The notes under the pieces: generated by a model
The model's input: only the letters and a program-made list of their open reading frames with translations
Databases searched by the model: none
Told to the model about the DNA's origin: nothing
Part shown: one piece after another, positions 42,090 to 53,912 of the stretch
Position numbering within the stretch: position 1 is the first letter of the stretch
How the letters are laid out: each line of letters begins with the position of its first letter
Origin: Amorphophallus konjac
Lineage: Eukaryota; Streptophyta; Magnoliopsida; Alismatales; Araceae
Assembly (NCBI GenBank): GCA_022559845.1
Contig: CM040126.1
Coordinates: 141,430,064 to 141,494,063, forward strand
DNA length: 64,000 nucleotides
Direction: 5' to 3'
Translations under genes and position numbers: made by a program

Positions 42090-45000
42090 ATGCATATACT
42101 CTGCCATGGGGGATAAGAAGAAGATATATACCCTGCTACAGGGGCATAAGAGGTAAAAAAAAGAGATACACCCCATTCCCAGGGGCACATGAAGAGAATC
42201 CACCCCGACCGAGGGGCACAAAGCAAAAGCTACACCCCGGCTTTGGGGCATTTGAAGAAGAATCCGCCCTGACCTGGGGACATAAGAAGAAATAGAGTTG
42301 CACCCCGGCTTAGGGGCATTTGAAGAAGAGAAATACACCCCGATATGGGGGCACATGAAGTAAAAGACATACCCCGCCTTGGGGGCGTAAGAAGAAAAGA
42401 ATTCACCCCGGCCTGGGGACACACAAAAAGAGAAACTCACCCTGGCTTAGGGGTATTTGAAGAAGAAATATACCCCACCTGGGGGCATAGAAGCCATAAA
42501 GAATACGCCCCCGCTTAGGGGTATTTGAAGAAGAAAGATACCCCGCCTCGGGGGACATTGCAAGCAGCAATATACCCTGCTTGGGTGCACAGGAAGAGAC
42601 CACACCCCACTCCTAGGGACACATGAAGAGAGTACACCCCGCCATGGGGCACATGAAGAGAATTCACCCCGACTCGGGGGTATATGAAGCGACAAAGAAT
42701 ACACCCCGCCTTAGAGGAATTTGAAGAAGAAGCATACACCCCACCAACGGGGGCACAGGAGCCATCAAGAACACACCCCACTTTCGGGGCACAAGAAGCA
42801 AACATTCCCCAGCGTGTCGGGGCAAAAGAAGAAGAATCCCCCTCGGGGGCATAAAAAGCAAAGATACACCCTCGTGCCGGGGGCACATGAAGAGAATACA
42901 CTCCATCCCGGGGTCATGAGAAGCAGAAGGCACGTCCCACCCTGGGGGCATATGAAGTGAAAAGAATACACCCTCGCTTAGGGGAATACAAAGAGAAGTA
43001 TACCCCACTCTGGGGTAGAGGAAGCGGGAGAATCACACCCCCGCCTTGTGGGTATTTGAAGAAGAAGTATACCTTGCCTCGAGGGCCTAGAAGCTATAAA
43101 GAACACGTCCCAGATTAGGGGCATTTGAAGAAGCTACATCCTGCTTCGAGAGCATAAGAAAGAGAAGAGAACACCTTGTCCTAGGGACAATTGAAAAAGA
43201 AACATACCCCGCCTGGGGGCATAAAAGCCATAAAGAATACGCCCCGTCTTAGGGGCATTTGAAGAAGCTACATCCCGTCTTGGGAGCGTAAGGAGAGAAG
43301 AATACACCCCGACTTAGGGGCATTTGAAGAAGGAATGCATCCCGGCCCCGGGGTCCGTGAAGCAACATGTATCGGGGGGGGGCATCTGAAGCAGAACAAA
43401 TAGCATTCCCCGGCTTAGGGGAGCATATGAAGAAAGGAACACACCCCGATATGGGAGCACATAAGCAAAGAAGAAGAGTTCACCCCACCTCGGGGGCATA
43501 AGAAGCAAGAATTACACCCCGTCTTGGGGGCATCGGAAGCAGCAATACACTCCACTCTGGGGGCACTAGGAACAGAATACATCCCATCCTGGGGGCACAT
43601 GAAGCCAAAGACATACTCCGCCATGGGGGCATAAGAAGAAAAGAATTCACCCCGGCCTGGGGACACTCAAAGAAAGAGCCACACCATGGACTGGGGGCAT
43701 ACAAAGAAAGAAATTCACCCCACCTCGAGGGCACAAGAAGCAAAACACACCCCACCTTGGGGGCATAAGAAACCAAGAACATACCCCGCCATGGGGGCAT
43801 TAGAAGCGGAATACATCCCCGCCCCGGGGGCATATGAAGCAAAATACACCCCGCCTGGGGCAAAGAAGCCATAGAGGAGACTCTCCGGCTCAGGGGCATC
43901 AGAAGAAGAAGCATGCCCCACCTGGGGGCATAGAAGCCATAAAGAACATACCCTACCTGGGGCACAGAAGCAAGGAGGCAGGATCCGCCCCGCCATGGGG
44001 GCACACAAAGAGAGAAACCACACCCCGTCATGGGGGTATGAGAAGCAAGGAATGTACCCCGCCCCGGGGAGCATAAGAAGCAGAAGCCACACCCTGTCTG
44101 GGGGCGTAGAAGCCGTGAAACACACACCCCGCCCGGGGGCTCATGAAGAGAATACACCCCGACTCTGGGGCATTTGACGAAGAATCTCCCCCGATCTGTG
44201 GTATAAAGAGCAAAGAGTATACCCCGGCTTGGGGGCATTTAAAGAAGAAACACACCCCACCTGCGGACGCAGAAGCAATGAGACAGAGTACACCTCCACC
44301 CGGGGGCACCGAAGCAAAGAGACATACATCCCGACCTGGGAGCACATGAAGAAAGAATATACCCCGACTTAGGGGCGTCAGAAGAAGAAACATACACCCT
44401 GATCCAGCGACATAAGAAGCAAGAGAATATGCCCTGCGAAAAGGGTATAAGAAACATGAAGAATGTACCCCGGCCCGGGGGCACAAAAAGTACACTCCGC
44501 CCTTGGCGCATAAGAAGCAGAAGCACCTACCCCAGCCTCGGGGCACAAAAAAATACACTAAGCAGAAGCATCTACCCCGACCAGGGGCACAGAAGCGAAG
44601 GGACATACATCCCGATCTGGGAGCATAAGAAGAAAGATATACTCCGCCCAAGAGGCATTTGAAGAAACAATATACCCTGCTTCGGGGACACAGAAGTCTT
44701 AAAGAGATACACCCCCGCCTTAGGGAGGGGCATAAGAAGCAAAAGATACACCCTCGTGCCGGGGACATATGAAGAGAAGCACTCCTCCGCCTTCAGGGGC
44801 AGAGAAAGCAGAATTCACCCCCGCCATGGGGGGGTATAAGAAACAAAAGACACGCCCCGTGCTAGAGGCATATGAAGAAGAATCATACCCCGCCCTGGGG
44901 CATAGAAGCCGTGAAGAGTATACCCCGGCTTGGGGGCATTTGAAAAAAAAACACGCACCGGTCTGGGGGCATAGAAGCCTTGAAAAATACGCCCCGCCTG

Positions 45001-45090
45001 GGGGCACAGAGACAAAGAGGCAAAACACACCCCTCAGGGGGGATGCATACGAAATGAAGCTACACCCCAACCTGGGGGTACATTAAGAGA
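42090..45090. repeat. Large array with CACCCCG..CGGGGGCATAAGAAG unit, about 37 bp
   Basis: About 80 degenerate units of roughly 30-40 bp over 3 kb. Each has a small GC palindrome (CCCCG-n-CGGGG type) followed by CATAAGAAG or CATTTGAAGAAG and an A-rich link. Long minus-strand frames (up to about 250 residues) exist only because the unit has few stops in that direction; their composition repeats with the unit and matches no family I know. Confidence 0.85.
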
Positions 45091-45139
45091 AATACACTCC
45101 AGCGTGAAAGTATTAATGAGAAAAGAAGAGCAGAATAAA

Positions 45140-46085
45140 GAAAAAGACACGCATGAGGCAGACGTGATCTTTGAGCCCACCTCATCACACAAAAGAAAAG
45201 AAGAAAAGAAAGAGCAGTCATGAGGCGAACATGGTCTTTGCACCTGTCTCTCCATAAAAAAAAGAAGGACACACGAGACAGACGTGGTCTTCGAGCCCGT
45301 CTCTCCACAAAAAAAAGAGAAGAAAAGAAAGAAAAGAGACATGAGGCAGACGTGGTCTTCGAGCCCGCCTCTCCACAAAAAAAAAGAGAAGGACACACGA
45401 GGCAGACGTGGTCTTCGAGCCCGCCTCTCCACAAAAAAAAGAGAAGAAAAAAAAGAAAAGAGACATGGGGCAGACGTGGTCTTCGAGCCCGCCTCATCAC
45501 ACAAAAGAAGAGAAGAAAAAAAAGAAAAGACACATGAGGCAAACATGGTTCTTGAACCTGCCTCTCCATAAAAGAAGAAGAGAAGAAGATAAAGAACAGT
45601 CATCATACGAACATGGTCCTTGAACCAGCCTCTTCACACAAAAGAAGAAGAGAAGAAAAGAAAGAAAGAGTCCCAAGGCAGACGCGGTCTTTGCACCCGC
45701 CTCTCCACACAAAAGAAAAAAAGAGAAAGAGTCACAAGGCGAACATGGTCTCTGCACCTGCCTCTCTACAAAAGAAGAAGAGAAGAGAAAAAAAAAGAGA
45801 CATGAGGCGAACATGGTCCTTCCATCTGCCTCTCCATAAAAGAAGAAGAGAAGAAAAGAAAGAAATGATCACGAGGCAAACATGATCTTTGCACCTGCCT
45901 CTCCACAAAAAAAAGAAAAAAAAGAGTCCTAAGACAGACGCGGTCTTTGCACCAGCCTTCTCACACAAAAGAAGAAGAGAAGAAAAGAAAGAAAGCGTCC
46001 CGAGGCAGACACGGTCTTTACACCCGCCTCCCTACACAAAAGAAGAAGAGAGAAAGAGAAAGAAGAGTCATGAGGTAAACTTTTA
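45140..46085. repeat. Array with GAGGCAGACGTGGTCTTCG unit, about 55-80 bp
   Basis: About 14 units: GAGGCAGACGTGGTCTT, then CGAGCCCGCCTCTCCAC, then an A-rich AAAAGAGAAG tract of variable length. The two GC parts are partly complementary (GAGGC...GCCTC), so each unit can form a stem. Confidence 0.85.
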
Positions 46086-46134
46086 CCTCTGACCTCCAGC
46101 CACCCAACAAATAGAAACCAATCAACATTCTAAC

Positions 46135-46695
46135 GACGGGGCATTAAACCAGAAAATATTCAGCCATCGGGGCTTCAATCCGACAGATATTCAGCCATCG
46201 GGGCTTCAAGCTGACAGATATTCAGCCATCGGGGCATCAATCCGACAGATATTCAGCCGTCAGGGCTTCAAGCCGACAGATATTCAGCCATCGGCGCTTC
46301 AAGCCGACATATATTCAGCCATCGGGGCTTCAAGCCGATAGATATTTAGCCATCGGGCTTCAAGCCGATAGATATTCGGCCATCGGGGCTTCAAGCCGAC
46401 AGATATTCAGCAATCGGGGCTTCAAGTCGACAAAACCTTCCACCGACGGGGTGTTAAACCGACTAGACCTGCCACCGACGGGGCGTTTAACCGACTAGAC
46501 CTTCCGCCGACGGGGCGTTAAACCAACTAAACCTTCGGCTGACGGGGCGTTAAACCGACTAAACCTTCCACCGACGGGGCGTTAAACTGACTAGACCTTC
46601 CGCCGGTGGGGCGTTAGACCGACTAGATCTTCCACCGATGGAGCGTTAAACCGACTAGACCTTCTGCCGACGGGGCGCTAAACTGACTAACTTTC
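46135..46695. repeat. Array with CCATCGGGGCTTCAAGCCGA unit, about 31 bp
   Basis: About ten units of CAGCCATCGGGGCTTCAAGC-CGACAGATATT, passing near 46430 into eight related units of CCGACGGGGCGTTAAACCGA-CTAGACCTT. The period is 30-33 bp throughout, so one array seems to have changed into the other. Confidence 0.85.
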
Positions 46696-46699
46696 AGCC

Positions 46700-47005
46700 A
46701 TCGTGGCTTCATCGGCCTTAGGGTCGACAGCTATGTAATTATCGGCCTTTGGGTCGACAGCTACCCCATCATCGGCCTTCGGGTCGACATCTATGTAATT
46801 ATCGGCCTTTGGGTCGACAGCTACCCCTTCATCGGTCTTCAGGTAGACAGCTACCTCATCATTGGCCTCCGAGCCGACAGCTATATAATCCTCGACCCCC
46901 GAGCCGACAGCTACTTCATTATCGGCCTTCGAGTTGACAGCTAACTCATCATCGGCTCCTAGCCGATAGCTATCTAATCATTGGCACCCCAGCCGATAGC
47001 TTCCC
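46700..47005. repeat. Array with ATCGGCCTTTGGGTCGACAG unit, about 30 bp
   Basis: Ten units of about 28-30 bp with GTCGACAGCTA cores (later GCCGACAGCTA), directly after the previous array and sharing its CGACAG word. Two copies of GATCCTTCC-C/T-GGCCAGAGAA follow at 47040-47110, and 47110-47189 shows nothing I recognise. Confidence 0.8.
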
Positions 47006-47425
47006 AGTTAAAAAAAATTAAGACCTATCACTTTGGTTTGGATCCTTCCCCGGCCAGAGAATCAAACAATAAACCTTCCGTTTTGGTCAAGATCCTTCCC
47101 TGGCCAGAGAACAAAAGAGACCCTTCTCTTTGACTCTCACGTCTCGCTACCCGACGCCCCTCGGCTCAGCCATTTCGGCCGAGGCCTACTGTCGGGATTA
47201 ATCCATCTGTCCCACCACGCTTCCCAATTCTGGCTCCCGCAGCCCGCTTCCCAGCATCTTTTAGCCCTTATGGCCCACTCCCCTAATGTCCCTTGGGTTC
47301 TATAGCCCGCTTCCCTAATACCCTTTCAGCCGTTCGTGGTCTGCTTCCCTAATACCTTTACTACCACTACACTTATACGTAACAACAATATTCTCCTATG
47401 CAAAAAAAATATAATAACAAAAAAT

Positions 47426-47490
<65 letters not shown>

Positions 47491-47498
47491 ACAACAAA
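47426..47498. repeat. (CAA)n microsatellite
   Basis: More than 20 tandem CAA triplets with A-rich flanks. Poly-Leu, poly-Cys and poly-Asn frames across it are artefacts. Confidence 0.97.
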
Positions 47499-48770
47499 AC
47501 AAAAAACAAAACAAGAAAAAAGAGAATGCATGATTGCCCTGCTTGCATGGTTGCTTAACATAGAATAATACAACTCCTTGGAATTTTCTAGGACCGTGTT
47601 TCTTTGCTGAATAATATCACCCCGATTCTGGATGCGCGTGCGTCACAGCGTACGCTCGAAGGGAACCCAATTATGGTAGGTGCACACGTCAAGGGGAAGA
47701 GTCATGTCTGAACCACTAAGCCCAACTCTCAAAATAAACCTGAGGCAACGCTCCCACACTTAGCACTTAATGTGTTCAATAGCCTTCAACTATAGGGATT
47801 GCCCGAATTTCTTCTTAGCACTCTACGGAAACTTGAATTCCTGCACTCGCGTGAAAGGTAATCGTGAGGAAAAAGTTGCCTACCCCCACTGTTAAAAAAA
47901 AGAAAGAAAAAAAAAGGGAAGAAAAAGAGAAAAAGAAGAGAGAGAAACGCGGATCCGAGTAGCCGGGAATCCCCACTGAAACAAATGAGGAGACTCACAC
48001 GAAATGGTGAAGCAAATCACAATAAGGACGAATCTTAGTAGCCGGGAACCCCATTGAGACACATGAGGAGACTCGCGCCGAACGGTGAAATCCGCTATCA
48101 AAATAAATAGATGGGGGCTGTGTGAAACTACCAAAAGTCAAAAGCCTAGAACTAATGTGTAGGCGCTAGAGTGATCCTCGAGTGTCACCAGGAAAACCTG
48201 CATATCCCTATGGTTAGGGCTCTTTGTTCACATATTTGCACTGCCACGCCACAGAGAATTACCTCGGGTGAAATGCGTGAATTTAGGCTGTGCATGCAAG
48301 ACATGCGATATTCTCTTGACGGGTGCACCACCCCTCAATCGTGCCTCGTGGCCCGTACCGTGTCTATGAATTATGGGCGATGTCCCTATCCTACTCCCTA
48401 TAGAGGGAGCTACCTTACTTATATCTATGTTATGCCTGCTAATGAATGCCTGCATGCTTGAATAAAAAAAATATAGCAAAATAATAATAATAATAAATAA
48501 TAAAAATGTGTGTTTACAATAAACTCAATTCTGGCTATCGAAGCCTACTTTCCCAGCGCTGGCTCGTAGAGCCCAACCTTGGCCCCCATGGCCTACCTCT
48601 TGCCCTTGTGAGCGACGTCACGCGGTTCGAGGAGCAAAGAAGATGCGGAGCGCGCGGGCTCCTCTTGTTTGCTACAACACAGAAATAAGAGAAAAAGAAG
48701 GGGCCACCACGGGAGATTACTCCGGCGGGGCGAGCGAGACAAATACAATATAGCAAGATATGGGGGTTAA

Positions 48771-49370
48771 ACGGCCATAGCGGGAAGTGACTCGCCGCGG
48801 CCTCGGGGGGACGAGAATGATGCAGAAATCAAATAGCAAGAATTGAAACGGCCATTGGGGAAGTGACTCGCCGCGGCCTCGAGAATATGAGCAGATAAGA
48901 ATATAACAGAATATAAGGAGAATATAAAGAACAGGAATTTAAACGGCCATTGGGGAAGTGACTCTCCGCGGCCTCGAGAATATGAATAGATAAGAATATA
49001 ATAAAATATAAAGAGAATATAAGAACAGAAATTTAAACGGCCATTGGGGAAGTGACTCGCCGCGGCCTCGAGAATATGAGCAGATAAGAATATAACAGAA
49101 TATAAAAAGAATATAAGAACGGAAAATTAAACGGCCATTGGGGAAGTGGCTCGCCGCGGCCTCGAGAATATGAGCAGATAAGAATATAACAGAATATAAA
49201 GAGAATATAAGAACGGGAATTTAAACGGCCATTGGGGAAGTGACTCACTGCGGCCTCGAGAATATGAGCAGATAAGAATATAACATAATATAAAGAAAAT
49301 ATAAGAACGGGAATTTAAACGGCCATTGGGGAAGTGACTCGCCGCGGCCTCGAGAACATGATGTGATCGC
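48771..49370. repeat. 94-bp tandem repeat, seven units
   Basis: Units begin ACGGCCATTGGGGAAGTGAC at 48771, 48848, 48943, 49037, 49131, 49225 and 49319, so the period is 94-95 bp after a shorter first unit. Each unit joins a GC-rich half (ACTCGCCGCGGCCTCGAG) to an AT-rich half (ATAAGAATATAACAGAATAT). Confidence 0.95.
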
Positions 49371-49994
49371 CAGGGGCCAAAAGACCCCAAAATAAAGAAA
49401 ATGATCGCGCCTACCTCAAGAGCGTGAGATGGCAGGTTGCTTCTTCCTCCCCCTTCGGCCGGCCGACGGAGAGGGCTTTCCTTGGGTACCCTTGTAAAAT
49501 AACGACAAACAAGTAACGAGTGGATTAGAAAGATGAGGGTGTAGTATTCAAATCCTTGCGATAAAAATAACGAAATGATGGCAAGACACACACCTGGTTG
49601 GTGTTGTCTTTTAAACCCCTCTCGGATACGAGTAGGAGGAAAATACTTATGATGAATGGCGATTATACCGACATAGGAATAGAAAAAAGACTCCCTTATA
49701 AGGGGGATGGAGGATGCGATATGATGAATGTAAGATAACTATGAAAGAAAAGGTGAGAGTGGCTTATTGGATGGTCGATAGTGAGATCTGGCGGAGCTTC
49801 GGTAGCGTTGGGACGATGTGGAGGTACGGTGGACGAGGACAGCCTTCCTCCTGCGAGCGCGGGCACCCGAGAAGCCGGCAGAACCTCCACCTACAAAAGA
49901 CCACACGGGTTAGAAATGACTCCGGTAGCCTCTGGGCTCCGGCAGCCTATCGGACCTCTTAGAAGCTCCCCCAGAACTGAGGGGGGTGGGCCTC

Positions 49995-50002
49995 TATTTA
50001 TA
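49995..50002 (-). promoter_or_regulatory. Minus-strand TATA box
   Basis: TATAAATA in the context CCCTATAAATAGAGG, a close match to plant promoters. It faces left, away from the Tat pol region, as expected for that element's 3' LTR. Confidence 0.65.
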
Positions 50003-50009
50003 GGGCTCC

Positions 50010-50575
50010 GGAGGGTGGAGGCGTCCAGGACCCTGGACACCTCCATCATGGCCGAAGTAATATTTTATTCTATTTTTATTCATTTTTTTTGAATATTTTC
50101 ATGGAGGCATCCAGGGTCCCGGACGCCTCAATAAGGTCCACCGAACTCCACCGAAAGCCGCACGCGGTTTGGCACAACGCGTGATTTTGTGAGCGGCGCC
50201 TTGTGATTCGGAAATGGGCGCGTCCAATTGTCTGGACGCTTCGACAGTTGGCTTTTTTCACACACGACAAACCGACGATCGGTGGGCGGGGCCCCGTGAG
50301 CAAGGTGATGGAGGCGTCCAGGGTCCTGGACGCCTCCATAAATATATTATTTTTATTTGATTTTTGTTTTATTTTTATGATTATTGATATTATTTTTATT
50401 ATTTTTGCATTGATGGAGGCGTCCAGGCAATTGGACGCCTCCATGTTTTTGATTTTTTTTTATTTTTTGGTCATTGATGGAGGCGTCCAGGCGCCTGGAC
50501 ACTTCCATGATTTTGATTTTTTTATTTTTTTGGTCATTGATGGAGGTGTCTAGGCGCCTGGACACTTCCATGATT
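50010..50575. repeat. Palindrome array (GGAGGCGTCCAGG) upstream of the minus-strand TATA
   Basis: At least six inverted repeats built on GGAGGCGTCC/GGACGCCTCC. The best has 15-bp perfect arms (50308-50322 and 50325-50339) with a 2-bp spacer. Others lie at about 50012-50045, 50101-50132, 50413-50444, 50479-50510 and 50542-50573. A shorter GCGTCCA/TGGACGC pair is near 50220. The spacers are AT-rich. Position matches the U3 arrays of the copia-type LTRs. Confidence 0.85.
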
Positions 50576-52043
50576 TTTCACGGAAAAATTTAAAAAAAAT
50601 CATAAAAATTCTTAAAAATAGGAAATCACCAGAGTAATTAAAAATGTGAAGGCCGCCTTGGGGTATCATAGTGTAATATGAGATTTACTCACGGTAATGT
50701 CAAGAACTGCGTGTCTACAACTGTCCCGCCTTGGCGTCTACTTTGCAAGGGAGCGACACGTAGTGGAATGGTATCGAAGTGGAGTGAAATGAAGTGGGAG
50801 CGGACTGATAAGTTGATGCCAAGGTGTGATGAGACACGCTTTTGACATTACTGTTTGGAATCTTTCCTGAAGTTTCAATGAGGCGACCTTGAAGAAGGTC
50901 TTTCAAATATTGACGATTGCTTGGACGGAGATCAAATAAGGGAGGGTGGGATGTGTGCTCAGGCATGAAAAATAAAGGAGACCAACTTCTCGGTGTGGAA
51001 GTACCTGGGTCATAAACCCACAGGTTTCACCTTTGGTGAGCGGTTACCAGCCAATGTGGAAGTGTTGCGGCCAAGGTGGGTCAAACAAGGTAAAAATGTA
51101 AAGAAATATATGAGAGTCTATCCAAACAAGGGTCTCCTTTGGAAGAGCAGCGTAGGGCCGTTTCAAGGAAACTCAGTATTTCATTCGGAGTGGAATATCT
51201 CATATTTGTAGGAATTGAAACACAACGGCTTTCACAATCGAATCACTTGAATGATCTTCTGCAATAAATCAAAGTCCTATATGAATGCATGCTGGGTTTA
51301 AATAAAAATTTAAAACAAACTAAAATAGAAAATAGCCAAGGATAATATTGTCAACTTGTTAAGTATGGGTCTGGATACCGATCCGGTGAGCTGGTACTGG
51401 GCTGGGGCCCGTTTATCCACGCACCAACTCACTGAATGGAACCGTCGTCCCCATGCTATCACAAGATAACGGCCTATCCGTACAACCCAAATTCTTCCAA
51501 GATCATCACTATTTTTGTTGAAGGGGAAGTCAAATCCCAGATTCGTTCGGGCCGCAAGGTCCTTGACATGTTCTAGTAGCGTAGGTATCATGTACTATGA
51601 TGCATGACAAGGTGGGACCAACCAATGAAAGGCGGGACAGGAGATAGGACAAAGACGTTCGTTAGTAAAACCTGCACAGGCCAGCATGGACAGAATCGCA
51701 CCAAAATGCAAAGGAGATCTAGCCAAAATCCTGACACTGACCACTGATGTGACATGTTCTATCCTGTAGCGATCTTCCCTTCCTACACTTCTTCTCTTAC
51801 ACCAAGTTGTTTCGAGGCACGCTTCACATGACCTTGCCCTAAACAGCAGGGAACGAAGCCTCGCACGGAGGGATCCCCTTTTCTCTTTCTTTTGGGCGCG
51901 TCCAGGCGTGAGGACGCGTCTTAACCTTCAAATTTAAATTTAAAGTGCCGGGCGGCCTTTCTTCTCCCGTGCCTTACCCGCAAACGAGCCCGCCTCCTGT
52001 CGAGATTTGCTCGCCCCTTTCTGTCTTCTTCCTCTCTCGATCG

Positions 52044-53225
52044 ATGGAGTTCGGTGGTCTGGACCACGGCAAAGGTGGAGAGGGACGTGGGACTCCTCGC
52101 CTGAGGAGGGACACGCAAGAGCACGGAACGGCGTCCATGGAGGAGGAAGGGCCGCTTCGGGCCCCCGAGGGGCCCGATGTCACGGAGGGAGGTGAACACG
52201 GTCTGGTAGGTCCTCCGACCTCTTCCTCTTTGATCCATTTTGAGTTTTGAAGCGAGCCGTGGGGGAAAAAGGTTTCGGCGAGTGTTGCACTCAAATGATG
52301 GACGCGCCCTTGACAGGAGACGCGTTCTTGTTATGACGTGAGGCCCTTCTTTCTTGATGCAGGACATGGTAGAGACCCCGAGTTTGGCCGATGAATGGGC
52401 GAGTGCAGATGAGCCGAGCCGTGTCAGGAAGGAGAGTCACGGCAAGGCGAAGCTCGAGGATTGGCGCATACGTCTCCCTGGACAGCAAGGGAGTGTATTG
52501 GTGCAGGACAGTGCCGACTTCCTGCGGTAGCAGAGAGAGAGTTATGCGGGGCTTCCCCAAGCCGGGGATACGCGCGACGTCAACGGCTAGCGTGCCCAAT
52601 TAGCCGAGGTCAGGCGGCAGCTGGCCGCCACTCAACAGGAACTGTCGCTCCTGGTAAGCTAAGTGCTGCATTTTCTGTTTTTAAATGTGGAGCTTAGCTG
52701 ACGGTTGTTGTTTGTTCTTTCCAGCGTGTCCAGCAGACAGCGATGGTGGGAGTGGCTGGCGACGCATCTTCTAGTTCCTCGGCCCCTTTTCTTGAGATTG
52801 CCTCCCTCCGGGAGCAACTTGCCGGTGCGGTGGCTTGGGCTGCCCGGGCAGAAGAGGAGCGTGATGCCTGGGTGGCGACTGTAGCAGAGCTGCGACATCG
52901 CGGTGAGGAGAGACCTTCTCCAGACATCCTGGAGTTAAGGGTTCTTCTGCAGATGACGAGGAGAGAGGCAGAGAAAGAGAAATCCGAGAGAAGGGCCGAG
53001 CGACAGCGGGATCAGATCGAGAGGAGGGCCTTGGAGGCCCAAGTGAGGGAGCTCCAGCTGGGCCTTCAGGTCGTGGTGCAGAGGCTAGGAGCGATGGAGA
53101 CGCGCTATGAGAGAGCGCGAGAGTTTGGGGAGCGACTCCGCCAGTCCATCCGCTTTGCTGCTAGTGGCTTCTTCGCCACGCCAGGGGAGGAGCAGCGAGT
53201 CATTACTGTGGAGCCGGCGCCATGA
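52044..53225 (+). pseudogene. PMD-type gene, copy 1: N- and C-terminal parts only
   Basis: Reads as exons about 52044-52205, 52363-52653 and 52725-53225, joined by GT-AG introns in phase. The first exon starts MEFGGLDHGKGGEG. The second has EDWRIRLPG and ADFLR, then two in-frame TAG codons. The last is a coiled coil rich in Arg, Glu and Ala. The same flanking modules surround the PMD domain in copy 2, but the domain itself is absent here, so this is a deleted or rearranged relative. It is antisense to the Tat pol. Tat-lineage elements are known to carry extra antisense genes between pol and the 3' LTR. 53226-53912 holds nothing recognised. Confidence 0.6.
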
Positions 53226-53912
53226 GGCGAGGCGGGTGCTACTGCACGGGGATCCAGGAGGCTTCTGAGGGACCCTCACCTCAGGGGAGAGGAGAGGGAC
53301 GTCTAGAGGGACGAGCATGAAGATAATGGCACGAGTTGGCGAGCCAGTGGACCCGCCTCATCTCTATGATTGTAGTGTTTATGACAGCTTATGTAGAATT
53401 ATGAATGGAGTGATTTGATTTTCTGCTGCTTGTTTGTTCTCTTGTACGCTCCTTTTTCCCTACACTTCTTCTCCTTTGCAGTGTTCCCATGTGATGGGTC
53501 TACCGAGACTCCACCCCAAGCGGAGAATCGCGTCTTGTTGTGACCATTTTCCACGGGAATCTGCCGTCGAAGTCAATAATGACGGCCCTAGTCCCTTTTC
53601 CCGGATGTTGTGTCAAATTTTGCGGATGTCCTCCAAAACATGATAGGGTATCCCTAGACAACATAGGGGGCTAGTCGTCATAATCTTCGTCCAATCAATC
53701 ACCCTGTGCGAGCGGTGAAGTGACACACGGGACCGCATGGTAGGTGCCTCATCGCGAGTGCTATCATTAAAGGTGATGGAGGCAATCTTGGCCTGCACTC
53801 CTTCCTTTTCTACAAATTCTTGTCCCTTTTATCCTCCCAGATATATCGAGAGCTAACTCGAGGAGTACAAGTTCTCACGAGAAGAGGAGGAGTTCAAAAT
53901 TCCGAGAGTTGG

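Larger units (their letters stand above)
47190..51873 (-). repeat. Probable 3' LTR of the minus-strand Tat element
   Basis: A minus-strand promoter (TATAAATA at 49995-50002) lies downstream of a palindrome array and upstream of a leader-like stretch, as in an LTR. On the minus strand the left end would read CCCGACA at 47190, and the right end lies near a polypurine-like tract (minus strand AAAAGAAAGAGAAAAGGGG, 51874-51893). Neither end is proven; no TG is seen directly at the right end, and another purine tract at 57526-57539 is an alternative. 47500-48770 has two copies of an AGTAGCCGGGAA segment 82 bp apart. 50580-51870 shows no gene. Confidence 0.35.

Noticed and set aside
43480..44768. 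Minus-strand frames of about 250 residues in the CACCCCG array
   Set aside because: They are Pro/Gly/Cys-rich repeats of the 37-bp unit, with no domain, and overlap others in different frames.
45034..45620. Phe/Ser-rich minus-strand frames of 170-190 residues that look like membrane proteins
   Set aside because: The Phe-rich runs are the complement of GAAAAGA tracts in a tandem array.
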